The notes under the pieces were generated by a model that was given only the letters and a program-made list of their open reading frames with translations, had not been told where the DNA came from and made no database searches. A program made the position numbers and the translations under genes. Shown here piece after piece: positions 33,428 to 44,658 of a DNA stretch of 64,000 nucleotides. The stretch comes from Calamus simplicifolius (Eukaryota > Streptophyta > Magnoliopsida > Arecales > Arecaceae): the NCBI GenBank assembly GCA_900491605.1, contig UESW01004419.1, positions 578,480 to 642,479 on the forward strand, given 5' to 3'. How positions within the stretch are numbered: position 1 is the first letter of the stretch; each line of letters starts with the position of its first letter.

Positions 33428-36294
33428 ATGAACGCGAAGACGCAGAGGCGGATCAAGGAGGTGGTGCTGGAGTCTGGAAGGTGCAGGCAGATAGGCTTTG
33501 CCTCGACCTCTCTATCCCGACCGCAAGCGCTTCGTCCGCTGCGTCGTCGAGTCCTTCCTCCTCTCCAAGAAGGACGAAACCCCTTAACAACAACAAAAGC
33601 AAGAGCATGGAAATGAAAAGGACGAAGTGGAGAATGCGAAGAAGGGGATGGCAGAGAGGCATGCGAGTATACGACGGGGGCGATCTCATCCTCTGCCGTG
33701 TGAGCGGTTTTGATCGAACACCTAAACCCTAGTTTTCGGTTTTTTTGACCTTCCTTTTCTGGATTGTTATCTAAGGTTTGATTTGTGCTTTTTTGTTGCA
33801 GCTGTCGAACATGAGGATGGTGACGCTTCAGGAGCTCAGAGGGAAGACTATGGCGTCGATCCGAGAGTACTACCAGAAGGACGGGAAGGAGTTGCCTTCT
33901 TCCTAAGGTCTTCTTGTCGTTCAGTCTTATCTGCTGCTTTGATGCATCCGTTGCAATTTCTTGGATGATTTGGCTTTAGAATTCCATCCTTTTAATCGGT
34001 TTTCGGTTTGACAATCTCTCTGTGCTGGTTTGTTGTTGCTTGAGCTTCAACTTTGAACTCCGGACTCCAATTGATATCTATGAATCAAGTGAAGGTTTCT
34101 GTCCCACTTCCACTAAGAACCAATTCTTCTTCTTGATGACCTGACATTTTTGGCAATGGTACCTAGACATGTGAGACAGATGTCAAGCGTCCAGGTGCCC
34201 ACATGTGTCAGACACTATCTTTCATAAGAAACGGATACAGAGGTACATCCATATTTTATAGATGCGTTTGTCAATCTGTAGAGACGTATGTACGTATATA
34301 ATGCTTAAATTTGTTAAAACAATCGCTTTGTAATTTAAAATAATTTATTAAAAATATTGGATGCCATTAACTTCTTCCTATAAGTGCCAAGAGTTGATTG
34401 ATATGTGACCCTGATGGTACTTGCTGGATCGAAATGTCAAGGACTGTCATGAAGTGTTTAGGCATCCAAGTGTTCCAGACACAGCAAGAATTCATATGTT
34501 AAAGTATCTAGGTAACAATGTTGTTGCTATCATTAATTTATCTTAAGTGGTTGATATGGTGACGGTGATAGGGATTTTCATTTGTAATCTGAAGCTTCAT
34601 ATTGCAAAGTTGGTTCTAAATTTAAACTATTAGAACTATTGTATCATGTGATTCATGGGCTTTCTGTTTCCAATATGTTTATAGCTTTGATATTCTCTGC
34701 TATGTCAAGAATCTAGAGTGGGTGGATGTTCTTCAAATCATTACGCTATGTATCACTCGAATGGGTAATACAGCATCAGTGTCAGGTTTTGACGTTATTA
34801 CCTGCAATCTTTGCGATGCATGTAGCTCGGTTTCTTCTCCAGTACTTTTATGCACATTACAATTTCACACTCTTTTGTGTGTGCATAGAAATAAAGATTG
34901 GTGTTGGGGAGTGACAACATCTACAAAGGATGTTCTTCAGATAGATAGATAGATAGATATTCATGATGGAACATTTAGGGCTTTCTATAGCTGTGAAATT
35001 AGAATGGGATGCTACTCCCACACATACGCACATACATATACATATGCATACGTACAACAATCTCTAACTAAAATACCAAATTAGTTTTGGTAAAATTCAG
35101 ATTTGACTATCGTACCAAAGCTGGGCTTTTCTTCAAAGATACAATGAAATCCTTGTAATTGGTAAAGGACAGATTATTTCAAATTTTTTAACATATTATG
35201 ATAGCATGTGAAAAAATTACTATTTTATTATGTGTTCAAATATTGCATTGGTGATATATTTATGACAAATAAAATGTCTTATAATGGATGCTGAAGCGAT
35301 GGAAATTGAATATAAACGAATCAGTATAATTTGGAAAAAGATAGACCTAATTTAAACTTGAGTGATATTAAATGGGTCTGAACCAGTAATAATCTAATAG
35401 TAGAACTAAGGCTAATTAAAGCTGGGGTTTGGATTAATTAAGACCTCACCAGATGCAACAAGGTTAGGATTTTATTTACTTAATAGCATAAACTTAATTG
35501 AATGAGTTCATGAGTTCTAAGTGTTACTTGATATGTTTCGCGTGCTTTTACTTTGTCATTAACATCGATAATAGTGATCGTAATGCTCTTTTTGGTGATG
35601 TTGGCACACCCATCTTCTTTACCTGGCTGTTTCTTTGTATGTTATGACAAGATACTCAGAATTTTATTTATAATAGTTTATGGCATGTGCAGTGCATGTG
35701 GGAGATGGATGGCTGCAATCTGGCTTGAGATATTTTATAGTTATGTTAGCCGATAAGTGTGATCTGATTGTGTGATTATGCTTCTTTCTAAATGTTTCCA
35801 CTCTAGGACTGCTGATGAGCATGCTAATATGTAACCATCCAACTTGCATCATATCCTCTATTTAGTCGCTTTCCATAACAGTGGCTTTTCTTATGGGGAC
35901 AAAGAAATTTGCTTAACTTGCCAAACTGTTTGACTACTGATTGTTCATATTTTGCTGTTCCTATTCTTTGTAATCTGATTTGGTCCTGAGCATTTCTGAT
36001 AATGAAAGATGCCGTATCCTATCATGATGTTCAAACTATGATTTGTCCTCTGACTATTAGATTCCTTCAGCTAGGCTTGCTGTGAAGATGTTACTATTAG
36101 TGATTACTGTGGATTGTTGTCATAATCCTACTTTAATATGTTGCTTTGCCTTTTTGCATATTTATATTTTTATGGACTTAATTAATCCTGGTATTAATGT
36201 ACTATCAGGTATAAGTTTGACTGTTGATCAATGGGAAGCCTTTCAGAAAGCCATGCCTGCCATAGAGGAAGCCATAACGATGGAGTCGGACTAA
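33428..36294 (+). pseudogene. KELP: KELP-type transcriptional coactivator, decayed copy
   Basis: KELP proteins have an N-terminal DEK-C-like region and a C-terminal PC4 single-stranded-DNA-binding domain. Exon 1 (33428-33699) starts MNAKTQRRIKEVVLE, then must change frame twice to read VQADRLCLDLSIP and DRKRFVRCVVESFLLSKKDE, meets a stop, and changes again for VYDGGDLILCR. About 14 residues expected between the first two blocks are missing. Exon 2 (33802-33907) reads LSNMRMVTLQELRGKTMASI and REYYQKDGKELPSS, then TAA where the family has Lys before GIS. Exon 3 (36209-36294) reads GISLTVDQWEAFQKAMPAI and EEAITMESD. Splice sites are intact, so this is an unprocessed pseudogene. Assembly error cannot be excluded from one sequence. 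Confidence 0.78.
33908..36208 (+). other. Intron 2 of the KELP-type pseudogene
   Basis: A/T-rich, 2.3 kb, donor GTCTTC to acceptor ATCAG. It contains a short (GATA)n run at 34940-34959. No coding sequence is recognised. Confidence 0.5.
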
Positions 36295-39217
36295 ATATTG
36301 TTTGCACATGTTCAGAAACCTTATGTCTTGCTGTTCGCCCAGCAGAGGTTTTGATGCTATGGAAGAGAGCTTCCTGTTCTTGAGTCGACTAACGAGTTGT
36401 TTTGAGCGAGTTGTTACTTGTGACTCAGTTGCCTCTCATTTTGATCGTAAAATCCTTGGTTCATGACCTGATGCTTCTTAAAGCCTGCCTGCTGACCGAC
36501 CCAACATTTTGATGGCGGTATAATATCTCAGCGAGAAATGCTGCTTTACACATGAATCAGTATTTTATGAGGAAAAAAGTGGGAGCTTCATTCGATTGCT
36601 ATCGTGGACTTGGGAATTCAAAGCATGCAAAGGACTTTGCAGGATTAAATCTGTTCTCAAATTTTCTATGAACTTATATTTTGGTCAAAATAGAGCTTGG
36701 TGGATCTAACTCTTTTATTAGATTTGCTCTACTAGGGGATTATTTCATTCAACTTCTATATGGTTGTTAGATTGAGTATCACACCCACAGGATCCCTTCA
36801 TCAATAACCGTCAGAAAAAGGCAAGCTTTCACAGCCAAGTCTCATGGACGAAAAGGAGGCATGAGCAGAAGATCGGGGCCGTAATTCTTCATTTCTGTCT
36901 CCTGTCTAATTTTCAATATATTCTATAAATTTTCACTCTTTGTTAATGATATTAGGCTGGAACTTCCATTGAATCCTCTCCGTATAACACCATCCACTAG
37001 GAATCAGACTTTGAAATCAGACGGTAGGTGACCGAACTTTGACTTCTGCTGGTTACTCACAACAGTCCTCTTCTCTGCTGCATTGCTGTGCAACAAAAGG
37101 ATTGGTTTTTCAGATTTTTTTCATACTCCTGAAGTATGATCGAGAAACCTTCTTGACTATCTCTGTTACTGCAGTTCTTAAGGCAATGGGAATTTGGATT
37201 ATTTGATGCTATATATGTAGAAGGACAGGAAGGTTGAAATGTTTGCTAATTTTAGAAATTAAAGGTTAGTTTCTGATGATTGCGGCTGAGACTTATTATC
37301 TTCTCTTTTTGTTAAGGAAAATGCTAGGGCCTTTCAAGGTTTGATGTACTCCGGAAGGCTTTTGGGTTTACTGCTGGAAGATGCCTGCCATGAAAGGTCA
37401 CAAACAACAAACAATTTCAGCACTTCTGTTGCAGGTGCATTATTTAATCTGAAGTCCGTTGAATTTAGAATTCAGAAAGGTACAAAGCCTAGCTCAATAT
37501 GGAAAAAGCAAGACAGTGATTAAAATGACTTTCTAGTGGTTGGTAGATCTTGAGCATTTATGTGCTACTATTTTATGTGCGGGATTGATGACTCTCTTAT
37601 CAGTTGGGATTTATCTAATGAAGAAAGATGGCCTTGCCACAGAGAATGTCTAGTACCTCTTGCTCGTAACTCTGGTGAAAAAAAAAAAAAAAAAAGACTA
37701 GTGGGGACTTAATTTCATATTTGATCACATGATCTTTTAACTTAAGTTCTCGAGATCCAGCTATACTTCAACTATTGACTCAAAGTTTTTGTTGTTTCGG
37801 GTTTTTAATTTACAGCTGACCTCTTTTATCCCGGCTTCTTTCAAAGATACGCCCTACGGTTCTACCTCTCTGTGCTAATTTATTTATACCATCTGCTTCA
37901 GATCGTTCCAGCACATTTGTTCATCCAATCTCAATTCTTCTAGGATTAAAATGACTGGCCTTATCTCGGATCTTGAGAATAATTTTTCCAGATGCAGCTC
38001 GCCTAACTTCTGAGCTTCGCGTCTCCTTCCTCTGTCCCTGCACTGAATCTCCAGCCTAGCAAATGGCCAAGGCATTGCCTTGGAGGGGATTAAAGTTCAC
38101 CTTCTTGGTTTTACCGCAACTGGTTGCCCGTTTTCTTTTGCGCGCGGTATGACCCTCGATCCAGCTTTACTTTTTCATTGTTTTGAAAGCGATTTGATCG
38201 AACCGAATAATAATAATTAAATTTTAATTTAATAATATAAAATAATAAATATAAATATAATTTAAATTTAAAAATCAAAATGAATTGATTGAAATTTGAT
38301 CGATTCAATAAATTTTTATTAAATTATATAAAAATTAATTTTAATAATAAAATTAGTTGAATTGATGAACATTTTTGATTAATTGATTGATCGATTCAAT
38401 TTTTAAAACGCTAGGTGTTCGAGTTGATGCCAATGGACATCATTCAAATTGACTACATAGTAGGTCTGGCAGCATATATATATATATATATTAAGAAAAG
38501 AGGACGCCAGGTCATAATGAAAGGGACAAACTCCGTGAGGGAATAGAGAAGGGGCCTTGACTCTGGACTGTTGACTGACAGAGGGGCTCCGCGTCCACAA
38601 GGCCATGCTTGCAGCCACGTGAACTGCGAGCCCTCCAACTCCCACGGATCTCTATTTTATTTTATTTTATTTTATTTTTTTTTTTATTTTGAGGAGCGAG
38701 GGAGCTCAAACTCCGAAAAGCGTCCGCAGAGCCAACATATCACTGCACTCCTGACTCCTGCTTCTCAAAATGGAGCCCCCAGCTGCCCCTGCCATCATCG
38801 TCCATTTCTCTATCCATCGGTGCCGTTGCACGATTCCCTTCTTCTCCTGTTGAGGGTGACGCCAACGTACGAATGAACGCTTGTGTTCAAGCCTTTTTTT
38901 TTTTTTTTTAACTTTAAGCCAAGCATTTCAGCATGTGTTTAACACATTCAGATGAGCAGTCTATTTTTGGGAATTTCCCTTCCCCGAAATCATGCGAGTT
39001 CTAGGCGTGGCTGCGTGCATGTGGAGTTGTTTGACTTGTTTCCCACTTGTTTGGTTGTGAATCCGTTCTCCGAAGATGCTATTTTTATTAAAATTTAATT
39101 AATAATTTTTATTTAAATAAATTTGTAAGATAATTTTTACGTAAAAAGTATTGAGGATGATTTCTGTAGAAGATTTTTTTTTCCTACGTTTAAATCAATG
39201 AAGATCTCAGCAAGCAA

Positions 39218-39255
<38 letters not shown>
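36295..39255. other. Intergenic region without recognised genes
   Basis: Probable 3' tail of the pseudogene followed by A/T-rich DNA, an A-run near 37.68 kb, an (AT)n run at 38474-38491, a TTTTA repeat at about 38.65 kb and a longer (AT)n run at 39222-39251. Short readings have no recognisable domain. Confidence 0.5.
39222..39251. repeat. (AT)n microsatellite
   Basis: About fifteen AT units directly beside the degraded Tat-type LTR; it may mark or have eroded that LTR's end. Confidence 0.95.
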
Positions 39256-39867
39256 TTTTAAAAATTAACTTTCAAAAATCAAAAATTCGGTTTGAGTCCT
39301 AATGAGTTCTTAATGAAAAAGTCTATATATCTTAAAGTTTTAGGACAAGATATTTATAAGTTGCCTGAATATTGACGAATTATTATTTGACATATCTTGA
39401 AAAGTAAAAAATTGTATTATTTGAATTTGATTCGAATCAAGTTAATAATGAAATTGATAAGATTCGAATCCTATTTGTTATGAGGATCCGCGATCAGAGA
39501 AGCTGATTGAAGCTTAAGATTCTATTATTTATTATTTATATTATATTTGCCTTTATTTTTTCTTTGATGTCAAAAGCTGATGTGACTAAAATCCTATCAT
39601 GTGATTAAAGATTTTAATTTATATCGATCATGATTGAAGGGTAATATTCGACTTTTAATCATTCTTGATCCGAAGTATAAAATAATTTGATCCCATCGAA
39701 GCATCAAAATGATTCTCAATCTTTGCTCAGATATAAAATGACTCGATCTTATTGAGGTATAAAAATTAACTTTCTTTTTAATATAACATCTGATGAATAA
39801 AAATTAAAAATAATTTTAATTTTTTTCTCATTTGCTTAAGTATTGATTCGGTGATAATTTTATCCCA
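39256..39867 (-). mobile_element. Degraded Tat-type LTR
   Basis: Same order as the complete solo LTR at 53689-54651, but more diverged: a TATAAATA box on the - strand (39351-39358), a GATTCGAATC stretch, the AAGCTTAAGATTCTATTATT and GACTAAAATCCTATCATG blocks, and the GGGATAAAATTATC end near 39867. The part after the TATA box is shortened on the (AT)n side. It has no internal retroelement sequence on either side. Confidence 0.65.
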
Positions 39868-42840
39868 TGTCTATTTTGCGACATCCCACCTGTCCCGAGT
39901 CGGATGTTCCATGTGTGCTTTGGTTAGCCATCGGCCATCCTCGCTTTCCATTACGAGTGGAGGAGGCAACTTTTTTTTCTTCTCTCTCTCTCTCTCTCTC
40001 TTTAAGGGTAGCTATCGCTTTATGTCGCAGGTGACAGCGTTAAGAAAACAGCTCTCCTGATCTAAAACCCTATAGTTATCTTCTGATTTAGAAAAGAAGC
40101 ATCAAGTGTACGTACGGGGGGACAGCATTTGTTCTTAGTCAAAGCGTAGCTCATTGCGTGAATAGCAACATGGTACGATCGCGTATATCTAATGAATTTA
40201 GCGAACTGGTGGGATTGTCGAAACGTCACGGATTTCTTAAACAAAGGGTTAGGGTCAAGCTTATAATCTTGCAGGCTGGGGCCTGCCACAGCTTAATTTA
40301 TCACCCTGCACCCCATCCATAAAAATAAATAAAATATAGGGCTCGAGAGGATATACGATAACAGTCATTCCATGTATGTAAATTAGTTCCATGGAAAGAA
40401 AAATAGGGCCAGAAACCAGTAACAAAATAATTTCTCACGATGCACCAATCACCAACAATCCAACATTGAAAGCCAACACAATTTTAATGGAAAATTGGCT
40501 GCGTCCGATGTGTGGAATGTTCTCCAAACAAGCTGGCTTGTTCAAATTCCAAGTCTTCAATTTCGCAGCAAAGCTCGACTGAGTCACAACCCCAGAATTG
40601 TGATGGTAAGTGTCACGATCTCAAAATATTTTTATTGATCAACCGGACCATTTCATAGAGAACCAAACCCAATATTTTATGCTAGAGGAGACTAGATAAG
40701 GTATACAAGGAAATCTCTTTCTATTTCTAAGATGGAAACGAGTTCCATGTTGGGGGCATGTATTTATAAAAGAGTTAATAAAATCAACACCAGTTAAAAG
40801 ACCGGGGACCAAAGAAGGTCAAATGGATCAAAAAAAATCTATAAAATACCTAAAGCATGCAAAGCAACCCATATACGTCAACTTTTGAAGCTAGAACAAA
40901 AACAAAGCAAGGAATTATTATCATAACAACAACAACAAGAAGAAGAAACAAGAGAAATAATTCACTGTTCTATAAAAATATTTAACTAAATATTGCTTGA
41001 TGTCACCAAGAAAAGAAATGAACAGTCGAAGAGGATTAAATTGTTAGTGACTAATTGGAGGGATCATCTAGGAATTTTGAAAAGCATTGGAGAATTTTAG
41101 GGTGTGATTGGACTTGAAGAGACACCACGCACGCCTGGTGGGGGGTCCAATCTATTCCCTGTTAACAATAACGCCATGTGCAAGCGTGCAATGCATAGCG
41201 CAAGGAAAGCATGGGCGGCCGGCCGGATGCTTTCTTCCTAAGGAGTAATCTTCATGGTCTCAGATAAAAATGATGGTCGGATTTTGAAAAAAAGATGGTG
41301 AGGGATGTCCATTGGATCAAAGATTTTTTTTTTTTTTTTTTTTCTGAGTCAAGATACACCAAAAGTTTGTGACGGGGAGATCTTCCACTTAAGGCTCATT
41401 TGTTTATTCGTTCTCAACAGGGGGAGAAGTTGGAAATGGCAAAACCCTTTTGCTCTCTAACTGAGAGAACGCTGATCGATGGTCGATGCCTTTGACTTGC
41501 TTGTATTCCGCGTGGTGACGTTTGCGCGTAGAATAGATTGGTCGCTGGAAAGTTTGACACGATGTACGCCATGGGTGGAACCCAATAAATTTCATCACTA
41601 AAGGGAGGCTTCATGCCATCCATTCGAGGGCTGTTTTAATGGGGGGAGTTGCTACTGCTTTCAGTTCAAGGCCAGGCATCAGAGCTGTAACGGGGAATTA
41701 AAAACTAGTACCGTGTGTGGCCTCTTTTGGTCTCTGTTTGTCAGTGTCTTAGACCCCAAACTCAGGGCTCTCTGGAGCTGTCCTGATTCCCATTTTCCAA
41801 ATTTGCACTCCTTGGCAAAGCTACAGCAGTTCTTAGATCCCAAAGCCTGGGCTCTCTCTCTCTCTCTCACTGGGTTCTGGTTCCGATTTTCCAAAATTGC
41901 AGCAGCATCGTACGACTTACCTCACCGTAAGCGCATGCCCAAATCCAGCCTTCGGGCAGAGTGAGCCCCATGGAGATTCCCAAAATATTTTCCACATGCG
42001 TTGAAATTACGAAGCAAAGTTGCTTCTTTCTTGCTTGCTTTGCGTGCATCGTCTCCAAAAGGCCATCAGATCGTCATCCAAGTGGTGCCTCTGGAGCCTG
42101 GGCAGAGTACAGAGAAAAAAGATAAAGGAAAAAAAGCTTTGTTGCTCATAAATTGGACGGGCATAAGTGTTACAATGCTAGCTGCCTTCCTTTCCTGTAG
42201 TAAAGAATAAAATTCAGATGAAGTCCACAAATTCAGAATCCAGATTAAAAAAAAAAAATAAAAATGCTCACTTTCACCAAACAACAAAAACACTGGTAGA
42301 GAACAAACTATTACAGTGAAAGAACACCATGCAAGCATAAAAGATTCTTATAACTCTCACGAAGCTTTTACTGAAATTCTTCGGCAAAACGGCTTTTGAT
42401 GCCATGCTTATGGGCAGAGAAAAGGGAGGATTTGCCTGAAGAACATCACTGCTTCCTGAGATAAATAACTTTGCCACAAAGAAGCGCCCAAATAGTTAGG
42501 CTTTTTTAATTAAGAAGTAACATTCAAAGGAAAAACAGTAACAGAGGGCAGATGCAAGCAATGAAAAAAAAAAGTTAACTAGGTGATAGATAGAATTTGG
42601 TCACATTAGATTAGAGAGAGTATAGACTTACAGAAAAGACTGAGAAAATGGTGAGTGAAATTACAGATAAATTACGCTGCTTGCGGAATTATAGCATGAA
42701 TCCTCCCATGAAAGTATATATATATATTACTATAGACACGAAAAGATTTCAACTAACGCTGCCTCCAAAACAGGCAGCCTACGGAGACCTTTTCCTAACA
42801 GCACAACACTACTTCGTCTACATGATCACCATGGAGATTG
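39868..42840. other. Intergenic region downstream of the bHLH gene
   Basis: A/T-rich DNA with a (TC)n run at 39981-40001, T-runs near 41.33 kb and a CT run at 41849-41867. Two similar blocks (41749-41809 and 41832-41902) share a CCCAAA...GGGCTCTCT...ATTTTCCAAA..TTGCA order. The last few hundred bases should include the bHLH 3' UTR. No other gene is recognised. Confidence 0.5.
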
Positions 42841-44658
42841 TTACGACGAACTCATCTCACGAGATATGGCCGCGACCAGCTTGTCCCTGGTCAGCTGCTC
42901 GGACCCCGGCCCCGGCGACTTCACGACAAAAGTGTGCAAGACTGCTTCGTTGCTCGCCGAGACCTTGGAATCCACCACGTTGATCTGTGACTCCTTGAAG
43001 ACCTGGATGACTTTGGACACAGGATGGGTGTCCATCGGGCAGCTCACTCGGACGATCACCTCATCGTGCACGGCCTGGACGTCGATCTCAGGACACTGCT
43101 GCGCCCGCCTCTTGTGATCAATCAACGCGGATTCCGGCCAACGCTCCCTCTCGGCCTCCATCTCCTTGAGTTTCTTCTGGAGATCGGTAATGTAGGCTAT
43201 GGCATCGCCGAGAAGGGAGGCCTTGTCCATCTTGGAGATGTTCGGCACCACGGCTCTGAGAGCGTAGAACCGCTGGTTGAGCTTCTCCCGCCTCTGGCGC
43301 TCGGCTTCCACATGATTGAGGGGCTCTTCTCTCCCGTTCGCGGGCTTGCGTCCTCTCTTTCTCGGCCTCCGCTCGTCCGGTGGCCCCGGCCGGTCCTCTT
43401 TGCACGAACCCTCCACGTCCGAATGCTCCGACTCCAACGCACCCAATCGGGCGACCGACGCTCCGGAGGGCCTCGAAGTCGCTCCACCGCTGAAATCGAT
43501 TTGCCGGGGCTGTGGCTGGGGCTGCTGCTGCTTCGGGGTCGTGAACAGATTCATCCGAGTGTCCTCCCTGACCCCATTCATGCGGTGAACAAAGTTCCTC
43601 GGCGATGGATCCACCTCGCCGCCGCCAATCACCACCACGCCGTTAGCAAACTTCTGCTGGTGAGTCTGAGCCCAACTTAGCCCGTTAACAACACCGTTGG
43701 AGACCGCCACCGGCACCGGCACTGGCGCCATCCGATGGTGGTTTCCGCCATTTGGTTGGATCTCGAAAGACCTCTCTTCTACCTTGGCTGCCATCGAGAA
43801 CCTCTCGCTGAACTGAGATTGAGGTCGTCCCCCAATGTTCAGATCCTTCCCAAAAATCCTCGGGTACTCCTCCGCCGCCGCTACCCGGCCCCCGAAACGG
43901 AAAACCGAGCCATTCTCACCTTTCTTCTCGCCGGGAGAGAACGCGGCGCGGATCATCTGCAACGCCTCGAAGCTCTCTGGCACGGTTCTCACCGAGCCCA
44001 GCTCGAGAACCCCGGTGTCGAACGGCACGAGGACAACGGTCCGGAACCCGGCGGACCTTGCGAGGAACGCCCGGACGCAGTAATCGGCGACGGACGTCGG
44101 CAATCGGAGGCTCGGATCGGAGACCCAGATGTGCTCCCCTGACGCGAGGGCCTTCCCGGGCCCGCCGGCACCCCGAGGGAAGGAAAAGTACATGGAGGCG
44201 AGGAAGTACATCTCCACGTTGGTGACCCGGTCGAGGCGGAGTGCGTAGTTCTCGTCGTCGGCCCCGCCGGTGATGACGTGGAGCTTCTGGAGCACCCGCT
44301 TCCGCATCTTCTGGTAGCCGTCGTCGAGGGCATCGGCGGAGCGGCGGGGGTCCTCCTCGCCGTCGCGGAGCTCGCGGCAGTGACCGTCGCCCCAGCCGAG
44401 GACGAGGTCGCCGGACTTGGATCGCGAGATCTGCCAGAAGATCGCGTAGGCCCAGGGCGAGGCGGGGCGGTCGACGAGGTCCTGGAAATTGGTCTGGAGG
44501 TCCGCGTCGCCGCCGACGGCGGTGAGCAGGCCGTCCGAGGACACGTGGCTGGCGGAGAGGTATTCGAGAGCCTGGTGGCCGAGGACCGCCACCGCCATGG
44601 CCCGGTCCTCGTCCGACCACATCACCGAACCCACCCCTGTCCCCATCTCCGTCTTCAT
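42841..44658 (-). CDS. bHLH13: JAM/MTB-type bHLH transcription factor (bHLH13-like), intronless
   Basis: Nuclear transcription factor of the MYC-related group IIId. In Arabidopsis its relatives bHLH13, bHLH3 and bHLH17 act as jasmonate-associated repressors that compete with MYC2. From the Met at 44658 it is 605 residues. The bHLH-MYC_N domain is at about 12-205 (WAYAIFWQISRSKSGDLVLGW, ALRLDRVTNVEMYFLASMYF). The basic region and helix-loop-helix lie at about 447-497 (NHVEAERQRREKLNQRFYAL, with the His-Glu-Arg residues that contact E/G-boxes), and an ACT-like tail at about 520-605. A further in-frame ATG at 44736 would add 26 residues that the family lacks, so I prefer 44658. The gene is very GC-rich and has no intron, as usual for this group. 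Confidence 0.9.
   Translation of the reverse strand: MKTEMGTGVGSVMWSDEDRAMAVAVLGHQALEYLSASHVSSDGLLTAVGGDADLQTNFQDLVDRPASPWAYAIFWQISRSKSGDLVLGWGDGHCRELRDGEEDPRRSADALDDGYQKMRKRVLQKLHVITGGADDENYALRLDRVTNVEMYFLASMYFSFPRGAGGPGKALASGEHIWVSDPSLRLPTSVADYCVRAFLARSAGFRTVVLVPFDTGVLELGSVRTVPESFEALQMIRAAFSPGEKKGENGSVFRFGGRVAAAEEYPRIFGKDLNIGGRPQSQFSERFSMAAKVEERSFEIQPNGGNHHRMAPVPVPVAVSNGVVNGLSWAQTHQQKFANGVVVIGGGEVDPSPRNFVHRMNGVREDTRMNLFTTPKQQQPQPQPRQIDFSGGATSRPSGASVARLGALESEHSDVEGSCKEDRPGPPDERRPRKRGRKPANGREEPLNHVEAERQRREKLNQRFYALRAVVPNISKMDKASLLGDAIAYITDLQKKLKEMEAERERWPESALIDHKRRAQQCPEIDVQAVHDEVIVRVSCPMDTHPVSKVIQVFKESQINVVDSKVSASNEAVLHTFVVKSPGPGSEQLTRDKLVAAISREMSSS

Noticed and set aside
41749..41902. Two similar pyrimidine-rich blocks as an exon duplication
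   Set aside because: No frame is kept between the blocks and no protein family is recognised; more likely a local duplication of low-complexity DNA.
43024..43680. Long + strand reading opposite the bHLH gene
   Set aside because: It is a GC-driven shadow of the bHLH coding frame, as are 43735-44142 and 44278-44748. The bHLH frame has clear domains on the - strand.
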